Positions 58,422 through 64,000 of a DNA stretch of 64,000 nucleotides are shown here, in pieces. The notes beneath the pieces are model-generated. The model was not told where the DNA came from, did not search any database, and was given only the letters and a program-made list of their open reading frames with translations. The DNA comes from Hymenobacter psychrotolerans DSM 18569 (lineage in GTDB: Bacteria; Bacteroidota; Bacteroidia; Cytophagales; Hymenobacteraceae). Position 1 is the stretch's first letter. Each line of letters starts with the position of its first letter. The stretch is taken from positions 1-64,000 of the forward strand of contig NZ_FRAS01000011.1 in the NCBI RefSeq assembly GCF_900142395.1. Direction: 5' to 3'. The translations under genes and the position numbers were made by a program.

Positions 58422-58527
58422 TTGTCATGCTGACGAGTGAAGCAACTTATCACGGCTTCCTTTGTCAGCCTTAGCAACCACAGCGGCGCGGACGTGATAA
58501 GGTCCTTCGCTGCGCTCAGGATGACAA
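58422..58527. repeat. 106-bp TTGTCAT-type inverted-repeat element between nuoC and nuoD
   Basis: Left end TTGTCATGCTGACGAGTGAA, right end CTGCGCTCAGGATGACAA; inner arms AACTTATCACG and CGTGATAAGG pair too. It shares ends with 49887-49988 and 62887-62990. It begins 4 nt after the nuoC stop. Confidence 0.8.
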
Positions 58528-58534
58528 TTTCATA

Positions 58535-59803
58535 ATGGCAGTAAACGACACGCTGGAAGGCACCCATAAAATCATAGAGTCGGCTAAGGAGCAGGAGCCG
58601 CGGATTAATCCGCTGGTGCCTTCCGTAAACGACTTCAATCAGGAGCTGACCACCCTGAACCTGGGCCCCACCCACCCCGCTACTCATGGCATCTTCCAGA
58701 ACATTCTGCAGATGGACGGGGAGCGGATTATTTCCGGGGTTCCCACCATCGGCTACATCCACCGCGCCTTCGAGAAAATAGCGGAGCGCCGGCCTTTCTA
58801 CCAGATTACGCCCCTGACGGACCGCATGAACTACTGTTCGTCGCCCATCAACAACATGGGCTGGCACATGACGGTAGAGAAGCTGCTGGGCGTGCAGGTG
58901 CCCAAGCGCGCCCAGTACATCCGGGTAATTCTGATGGAGCTGGCCCGCATCACCGACCACCTGATCTGCAACGGCATTCTGGGGGTAGATACGGGCGCTT
59001 TCACAGGCTTCCTGTACCTGATGGACGAGCGGGAAAAGGTGTATGAAATCTACGAGGAAGTAAGCGGCGCCCGCCTGACCACTAACATGGGTCGCGTAGG
59101 CGGCATGGAGCGCGACTTCTCCGATGTGGCCATTGCCAAGCTGCGGGCCTGGCTGAAAACCTTCCCGGCCGTTATGGCGGAGTTCGAGAAGATGTTCAAC
59201 CGCAACCGCATCTTCATGGACCGGGTAGTGGACGTAGGCGGCATTTCGGCCGAGCGCGCCCTCAACTACGGCTTCACCGGCCCCAACCTGCGCGCCGCCG
59301 GCGTCGACTACGATGTGCGGGTGATGAACCCCTACTCCAGCTACGAGGATTTCGAATTTGAAATTCCGGTGGGCACCAAGGGCGATACCTACGACCGGTT
59401 TATGGTGCGCAACGAGGAAATCTGGCAGAGCCTGCGCATCATCACGCAGGCCCTGGAAAACCTGCCCGAAGGCCCCTACCACGCCGATGCGCCGCACTAC
59501 TACCTGCCGCCCAAGCAGGCCGTGTACAAAAACATGGAGGCCCTCATTTATCACTTCAAGATTGTGATGGGTGAGATTGAGGCGCCGGTTGGCGAAGTCT
59601 ACCATTCGGTGGAAGGCGGCAACGGGGAACTGGGCTTCTACCTGGTTTCCGATGGTGGCCGCACGCCCTATCGCCTGCATTTCCGCCGCCCTTGCTTTAT
59701 CTACTACCAGGCCTATACCGAAATGGTGGTGGGCCAGACTCTCTCCGACGCCATCGTGACCCTGTCGTCGATGAACGTAATTGCCGGGGAGCTCGACGCG
59801 TAG
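58535..59803 (+). CDS. nuoD: NADH-quinone oxidoreductase subunit D
   Basis: A 422-residue 49-kDa-type subunit forming the quinone site with NuoB. LNLGPTHPATHGIFQNILQM near the N-terminus, RIGYIHR-like GYIHRAFEKIAERRPFYQ, and MERDFSDVAIAKL are family-typical; the C-terminus ends with LSSMNVIAGELDA in place of the usual DxxxGExDR. ATG 58535. Confidence 0.96.
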   Translation: MAVNDTLEGTHKIIESAKEQEPRINPLVPSVNDFNQELTTLNLGPTHPATHGIFQNILQMDGERIISGVPTIGYIHRAFEKIAERRPFYQITPLTDRMNYCSSPINNMGWHMTVEKLLGVQVPKRAQYIRVILMELARITDHLICNGILGVDTGAFTGFLYLMDEREKVYEIYEEVSGARLTTNMGRVGGMERDFSDVAIAKLRAWLKTFPAVMAEFEKMFNRNRIFMDRVVDVGGISAERALNYGFTGPNLRAAGVDYDVRVMNPYSSYEDFEFEIPVGTKGDTYDRFMVRNEEIWQSLRIITQALENLPEGPYHADAPHYYLPPKQAVYKNMEALIYHFKIVMGEIEAPVGEVYHSVEGGNGELGFYLVSDGGRTPYRLHFRRPCFIYYQAYTEMVVGQTLSDAIVTLSSMNVIAGELDA

Positions 59804-59825
59804 TTTTTTGCTGAATTTGACTGAT

Positions 59826-60395
59826 ATGGAGACGACTGCCGTCAAGCCGCAATTTTCCGAAGCCGCGCAGGCTGAAATCAAGCGTCTGCTCACCCACTAC
59901 CCCGACGAGCGCCGCAAATCGGCGCTGCTGCCGGTGCTGCACATTGCCCAGGCCGAATTTGGTGGCTGGGTAAGCCCCGAAGTGCAGGATCTGGTGGCCG
60001 AAACCCTGGGCCTGAAGCCGATTGAGGTGTACGAGGTTTCCTCCTTCTACACCATGTTCAACCTGAAGCCGGTAGGCAAGCACGTGCTGGAAATCTGCCG
60101 CACGGGCCCCTGCATGCTGCGCGGCTCCGACGAGCTGACGGCCCACCTGGAGCGTATCACGGGCGCCAAAGTAGGTGGCCCGGCCTCCGAGGACGGCTTG
60201 TTCACGCTGAAGGAAGTGGAGTGCCTGGCGGCTTGTGGCTTCGCTCCTATTGTACAGGTGCGCGAGAAATACTACGAGCAGCTCGACACCCCGGAAGCCG
60301 TGGATGCCATGCTCACGGAGCTGCGCAACCAGGTGCACCGCCCCGCTTTGCCGTGGGAAGAAACCGGCCTGCCAAACGCGCTGGCCAACAACTAA
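59826..60395 (+). CDS. nuoE: NADH-quinone oxidoreductase subunit E
   Basis: A 189-residue 24-kDa-type subunit with a thioredoxin-like [2Fe-2S] domain: Cys91 and Cys96 in EICRTGPCMLRG and Cys133 and Cys137 in VECLAACGFAP. YEVSSFYTMFNLKPVGKHV is the preceding signature. ATG 59826 (METTAVKPQF) is 22 nt after nuoD. Confidence 0.95.
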   Translation: METTAVKPQFSEAAQAEIKRLLTHYPDERRKSALLPVLHIAQAEFGGWVSPEVQDLVAETLGLKPIEVYEVSSFYTMFNLKPVGKHVLEICRTGPCMLRGSDELTAHLERITGAKVGGPASEDGLFTLKEVECLAACGFAPIVQVREKYYEQLDTPEAVDAMLTELRNQVHRPALPWEETGLPNALANN

Positions 60396-60415
60396 CGTCT
60401 TTCAGCTCTGAACCT

Positions 60416-61756
60416 ATGGGACGCAAACTGCTGACCGAACATATTAACGTTGAAGGCATCGACACCTTTGAAGTGTACCGCAAACACGGCGGCTACCGTT
60501 CGGTGGAGAAGGCCATCAAGACCATGACCCCCGACGAGGTGGTGGAAGAAGTGAAGAAGTCGGGCCTACGGGGCCGCGGCGGCGCTGGCTTCCCTACCGG
60601 TATGAAGTGGAGCTTCCTGGCCAAGCCTGAAGGTGTGCCGCGCTACCTCGTGTGCAACGCCGACGAATCGGAGCCTGGCACCTTCAAGGACCGGCAGCTG
60701 ATGGCCAAGCTGCCTCACCTGCTCATCGAGGGCATGATTACGAGTTCCTACGCGCTGGGCGCCAACACTTCGTACATCTATATCCGCGGGGAGTTGTTGT
60801 ACGTGTTGCGTATTCTGGAAAAGGCTATTGCGGAGGCGTACGCCAACGGTTTCCTGGGCAAGAACATCCTCGGCTCAGGCTACGACCTGGACCTGCACGT
60901 GCACCCCGGTGGCGGCGCCTATATCTGCGGCGAGGAAACGGCTTTGCTGGAATCCTTGGAGGGCAAGCGTGGCAACCCGCGCAACAAGCCGCCATTCCCG
61001 GCTGTGCAGGGCCTATACGCCCGCCCCACGGTAGTAAACAACGTGGAATCCATTGCCGCCGTCGTCCCAATCGTGAATGACGGCGGCGACGAGTACGCCA
61101 AGATTGGCGTGGGCCGGAGCACGGGTACCAAGCTGTTTTCGGCTTGCGGCCACCTCAACAAGCCCGGTATCTACGAAATCGAGCTGGGTCTGCCCGTCGA
61201 AGAATTCATCTACTCCGATGAGTACTGCGGCGGCATCTGGAAAGGCCGCGACCTGAAGGCTGTGGTAGCCGGCGGCTCATCCGTGCCGATTCTGCCCAAG
61301 GAGCTGATTCTGAAAACCGCAGCCGGCGAAAACCGCCTGATGACCTATGAGTCGTTGTCGGATGGTGGTTTTGTGACGGGTACTATGCTGGGCTCTGGTG
61401 GCTTTATTGCCATGGATGAGACTACCTGCATTGTGCGCAACACCTGGAACTTCTCCCGCTTCTACCACCACGAGTCGTGCGGGCAGTGCTCGCCCTGCCG
61501 TGAGGGAACGGGCTGGTTGGAGAAGGTGCTGCACCGCCTCGAGCACGGCCACGGCCACATGGAAGACATCGACCTGCTGGTAAGTGTGGCTAAGCAGATT
61601 GAAGGTAACACCATTTGCCCCCTTGGTGAAGCCGCCGCCTGGCCCGTTGCCGCCGCCGTGCGTCACTTCCGCGACGAGTTCGAGTGGCACGTGACCCACG
61701 CCAAGCAGGCTGCCCAGCCCGGCGCAGTTTTCCCAGGCGCAGCAGTACTGGTTTAA
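60416..61756 (+). CDS. nuoF: NADH-quinone oxidoreductase subunit F
   Basis: A 446-residue NADH- and FMN-binding subunit. GLRGRGGAGFPTGMKW is the NADH site, GAGAYICGEE-type GGGAYICGEETALLESLEG the FMN site, and ESCGQCSPCREGTGW with the later NTICPLGEAAAWP the [4Fe-4S] N3 ligands. ATG 60416 (MGRKLLTEHINVEG) is used; the frame is open upstream over nuoE. It is 20 nt after nuoE. Confidence 0.97.
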   Translation: MGRKLLTEHINVEGIDTFEVYRKHGGYRSVEKAIKTMTPDEVVEEVKKSGLRGRGGAGFPTGMKWSFLAKPEGVPRYLVCNADESEPGTFKDRQLMAKLPHLLIEGMITSSYALGANTSYIYIRGELLYVLRILEKAIAEAYANGFLGKNILGSGYDLDLHVHPGGGAYICGEETALLESLEGKRGNPRNKPPFPAVQGLYARPTVVNNVESIAAVVPIVNDGGDEYAKIGVGRSTGTKLFSACGHLNKPGIYEIELGLPVEEFIYSDEYCGGIWKGRDLKAVVAGGSSVPILPKELILKTAAGENRLMTYESLSDGGFVTGTMLGSGGFIAMDETTCIVRNTWNFSRFYHHESCGQCSPCREGTGWLEKVLHRLEHGHGHMEDIDLLVSVAKQIEGNTICPLGEAAAWPVAAAVRHFRDEFEWHVTHAKQAAQPGAVFPGAAVLV

Positions 61757-61758
61757 AT

Positions 61759-61855
61759 CTGAGAACTTAGATGGTAGAGCTTAGAGCTTAGATAGTTGTC
61801 CTGATTAACTGATACCTATTATCAGATTTCTCACTTCTGACTTCTAAGTTCTCAG
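61759..61855. repeat. Inverted repeat between nuoF and nuoG
   Basis: CTGAGAACTTAGA (61759-61771) is exactly complementary to TCTAAGTTCTCAG (61843-61855). Arms and loop are full of TTAGAGC/TTCTCA-type short repeats. It resembles the nuoB-nuoC hairpin in style though not in sequence. Confidence 0.75.
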
Positions 61856-61872
61856 TTCTCAACCCAAGAATA

Positions 61873-62874
61873 ATGGCTAAAATAACCTTTGATGGCGTTG
61901 AGGTAGAAGTTCCGGACGGAACCACTATCCTGAATGCGGCCCGCCAGATCGGGGGCAGCATCGTTCCTCCGGCCATGTGCTACTACACGCCGCTGAAAGG
62001 CTCGGGTGGTAAGTGCCGCGCCTGCCTTGTGCGCGTAGCCGCCGGTTCGGCTAAAGACCCGCGCCCGATGCCCAAGCTGGTAGCTTCGTGCGTAACGCCC
62101 GTACAGGACGGCATGGTGGTCGAGAATACGACTTCCGAGCAGGTGCTGAACGTGCGTAAGGGCATCGTGGAAATGCTGCTCATCAACCACCCGCTGGACT
62201 GCCCCGTGTGCGACCAGGCCGGGGAGTGCGACCTGCAGAACTTTGCTTTCGAGCACGGCGTGAGCACTACCCGTTACCAGGAAGAGCGCCGCACGTTCGA
62301 GAAGATTGACATCGGGCCGCTGATTCAGCTGCACATGACGCGCTGCATCCTGTGCTACCGCTGCGTGTATACGGCCAATCAGATTACCGATAACCGGGTG
62401 CATGGTGTGCTGGGCCGCGGCGACGCTGCCGAAATTGGCACCTACATCGAAAACATCATCGACAACGACTTCTCCGGCAACGTCATCGACGTGTGCCCGG
62501 TTGGCGCCCTCACCGACAAGACGTTCCGCTTCAAGCAGCGCGTGTGGTTCACGAAACCCGTGAATGCTCACCGTGACTGCCCGAAGTGCTCCGGCAACGT
62601 AGTGCTGTGGTACAAAGGCAACGATGTGCTGCGCACAACGGCCCGCAAAGACCAGTACGGCGAGGTAAAGGAGTGGATCTGCAACGAATGCCGCTTTGAG
62701 AAAAAGGAAACCTCAGACTGGACTATCGAAGGCCCGGCCCACATCGACCGTTCTTCGGTAATTTCGGCCAACCACTACGAGCTGCCGGTACTCAACCAGT
62801 CGGTAATTGCCGACCTGCCGGAAAGCACGCAGCGCGACCTAGCGCAGAACCCGCCGCTGAAACTAGGGAACTAG
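61873..62874 (+). CDS. nuoG: NADH-quinone oxidoreductase subunit G, short form
   Basis: A 333-residue subunit with the N-terminal [2Fe-2S] N1b (Cys36, Cys48, Cys51, Cys73), the His-Cys N5 site (INHPLDCPVCDQAGECDLQN) and the two [4Fe-4S] ligand groups (TRCILCYRCVYT, VCPVGALTDKTF). The long molybdopterin-like domain of the usual 700-900-residue NuoG is absent; the protein ends after a CPKCSGNV...CNEC region. Short NuoG proteins occur in Bacteroidota. ATG 61873. Confidence 0.94.
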   Translation: MAKITFDGVEVEVPDGTTILNAARQIGGSIVPPAMCYYTPLKGSGGKCRACLVRVAAGSAKDPRPMPKLVASCVTPVQDGMVVENTTSEQVLNVRKGIVEMLLINHPLDCPVCDQAGECDLQNFAFEHGVSTTRYQEERRTFEKIDIGPLIQLHMTRCILCYRCVYTANQITDNRVHGVLGRGDAAEIGTYIENIIDNDFSGNVIDVCPVGALTDKTFRFKQRVWFTKPVNAHRDCPKCSGNVVLWYKGNDVLRTTARKDQYGEVKEWICNECRFEKKETSDWTIEGPAHIDRSSVISANHYELPVLNQSVIADLPESTQRDLAQNPPLKLGN

Positions 62875-62886
62875 TTCTATGAGGTC

Positions 62887-62990
62887 TTGTCATCCTGAGC
62901 GGAGCGAAAGACCTTATTCCATAAGAACGACCATCACCGTCGCGCTTCGCGCTGACGTGGCAGGGTCCTTCGCTCCGCTCAGGATGACAG
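62887..62990. repeat. 104-bp TTGTCAT-type inverted-repeat element between nuoG and nuoH
   Basis: Left arm TTGTCATCCTGAGCGGAGCG (continuing AAAGACC) pairs with the right arm ending CGCTCCGCTCAGGATGACAG with two mismatches. An inner hairpin (GCGCGCTTCGCGC) is present. Second copy of the family in the nuo operon. Confidence 0.82.
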
Positions 62991-63017
62991 AATTTTCTAC
63001 AGTCCTTTACAACTGAA

Positions 63018-64000
63018 ATGCTAGAACTTCCCGCCCTCGGCTGGCAATCCATCGTCATCTTCGTTGTTTTCGCAGTGTCGCTGCTGATTGCAACCTATTG
63101 CACCTACGCGGAGCGCGTTATTGCGGCGTTTCTGCAGGACCGGGTGGGCCCCGACCGTGCCGGCCCCTACGGCCTGCTGCAGCCTCTGGCCGACGCCGTG
63201 AAGATGTTCACGAAGGAAGAGTTCTTCCCCGGCGGCGCCAACAAGGCGCTGTTCGTGTTCGGCCCCTGCCTGGCCATGATTACGGCCCTGATGTCGTCGG
63301 CGGTGATTCCGTTCGGCAACAACATGAGCTTCGGCAACAACGCCTTCTTCCTACAAGGCATTGAAGTAAATATCGGGATGCTGTGGGTGTTCGGCGTCGT
63401 GTCGCTGGGCGTGTACGGCGTTATGATTGGCGGCTGGGCTTCCAACAACAAGTTCTCGTTGCTGGGCGCTATCCGGGCAGCTTCACAGAACATCAGCTAC
63501 GAGCTGGCCATGGGTATGTCGCTGATTGCGGTGCTGATGATTTCCGGTACCCTGAGCCTGCGCGAAATCACGCTGCAGCAGTCGGTAGCGGGCGAGTGGC
63601 AGTTCTGGAACATTGCAAAGCAGCCGCTGGGCTTCATCATCTTCCTAGTATGCGCCTTCGCCGAAACCAACCGCACGCCCTTCGATTTGCCGGAGTGCGA
63701 AACCGAGCTGGTTGGCGGCTACCACACTGAGTATTCATCGATGAAGCTGGGTCTGTACCTGTTTTCGGAGTACGTGAACATCTTCGTGGTGTCGGCCGTG
63801 ATGAGCGTGCTGTACTTTGGCGGCTTCAACTTCCCATTCCAGTATGAGCTGCGCGACTGGCTCGTGAGCAACCACGACTGGACTCTGGCCGGCGCTCAGA
63901 ACCTGATTACGCTGCTGGGTACTGTAGGCCTGTTCCTGAAGATTTTCGCCTTCATCTTCTTCTTCATGTGGATTCGCTGGACCCTGCCGCGCTTCCGCTA
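63018..64000 (+). CDS. nuoH: NADH-quinone oxidoreductase subunit H (3' end outside window)
   Basis: The first 327 residues of NuoH, a membrane subunit of complex I near the quinone site. RVGPDRAGPYGLLQPLADAV, ASQNISYELAMGMSLI and AFAETNRTPFDLPECETEL (with the conserved Glu residues) are family hallmarks. The frame runs to the window end with no stop; the usual length is about 330-350, so only the tail is missing. ATG 63018. Confidence 0.96.
   Translation, partial: MLELPALGWQSIVIFVVFAVSLLIATYCTYAERVIAAFLQDRVGPDRAGPYGLLQPLADAVKMFTKEEFFPGGANKALFVFGPCLAMITALMSSAVIPFGNNMSFGNNAFFLQGIEVNIGMLWVFGVVSLGVYGVMIGGWASNNKFSLLGAIRAASQNISYELAMGMSLIAVLMISGTLSLREITLQQSVAGEWQFWNIAKQPLGFIIFLVCAFAETNRTPFDLPECETELVGGYHTEYSSMKLGLYLFSEYVNIFVVSAVMSVLYFGGFNFPFQYELRDWLVSNHDWTLAGAQNLITLLGTVGLFLKIFAFIFFFMWIRWTLPRFR

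Noticed and set aside
57848..59893. Long minus-strand frame opposite nuoC-nuoD
   Set aside because: Mirror of conserved genes on the other strand; high GC leaves antisense frames open. Composition is not protein-like.

Overview
The window looks like chromosome of a high-GC member of the Bacteroidota, most like Hymenobacter and its relatives in the Cytophagales. This is inferred from the protein set, not from a search. Supporting signs are a fused ccoNO, a short NuoG, Bacteroidota-type promoters (TTTG-N19-TAnnTTTG ahead of nuoA), few Shine-Dalgarno sequences, and intergenic hairpins common in this group. Base composition is even and GC-rich except for one AT-rich gene at about 22.9-23.9 kb. 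No rRNA, tRNA, CRISPR array or prophage was seen.

Layout. 0-0.34 kb: tail of an IS5-type transposase. 0.4-11.4 kb: redox and housekeeping genes (pirin/nitroreductase/pirin operon, secreted S9 peptidase, arsenite methyltransferase, second nitroreductase, D-2-hydroxyacid dehydrogenase, SDR, GreA/B factor, PfkB kinase). 11.4-16.3 kb: DUF2243 pair, then a three-subunit molybdenum aldehyde oxidoreductase (PaoABC type). 16.4-20.2 kb: DUF72, an ABC-F protein and tandem membrane paralogues. 20.3-23.9 kb: accessory stretch with a 21-nt repeat array, two toxin-antitoxin pairs and an AT-rich orphan with a HEPN-like motif. 24-28 kb: clpB and members of a small exported family. 28.3-44.5 kb: a large microaerobic-respiration region (hemF, usp, safE, fixH, ccoG, ccoP, ccoQ, ccoNO, ccoS, ccoI, truncated haemoglobin, cupin, a Crp-type response regulator and its PAS kinase). 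44.7-56.6 kb: mixed genes (HupE/UreJ, M1 peptidase, KDPG aldolase, ArsR regulator, YjjG, PruA, Uma2). 56.7-64 kb: nuoABCDEFGH, with nuoH cut by the window end.

The respiratory region appears to be one regulon. Five near-identical palindromes, consensus TGACGAANNTCA, lie upstream of ccoN, ccoI (shared with the haemoglobin unit), safE, the cupin gene and the kinase/regulator operon. The likely binder is the receiver-Crp protein encoded at 41409-42461.

The most unusual feature is a set of four non-homologous intergenic arrays (20358-20570, 36819-36985, 46249-46520, 50735-50985). Each repeats a short core word at exactly 21-nt intervals for 8-13 units, with variable sequence between cores. The core differs from array to array (CCAAAGC, TCCGGAAC, GTTGCAA, TTCCCG) but the period does not. 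Twenty-one bases is both two DNA helical turns and seven codons, and every array has at least one open frame with a heptad pattern. I know of no described function. A second repeat class, about 104-bp inverted-repeat elements ending in TTGTCAT...ATGACAA, occurs three times in full, twice inside the nuo operon.
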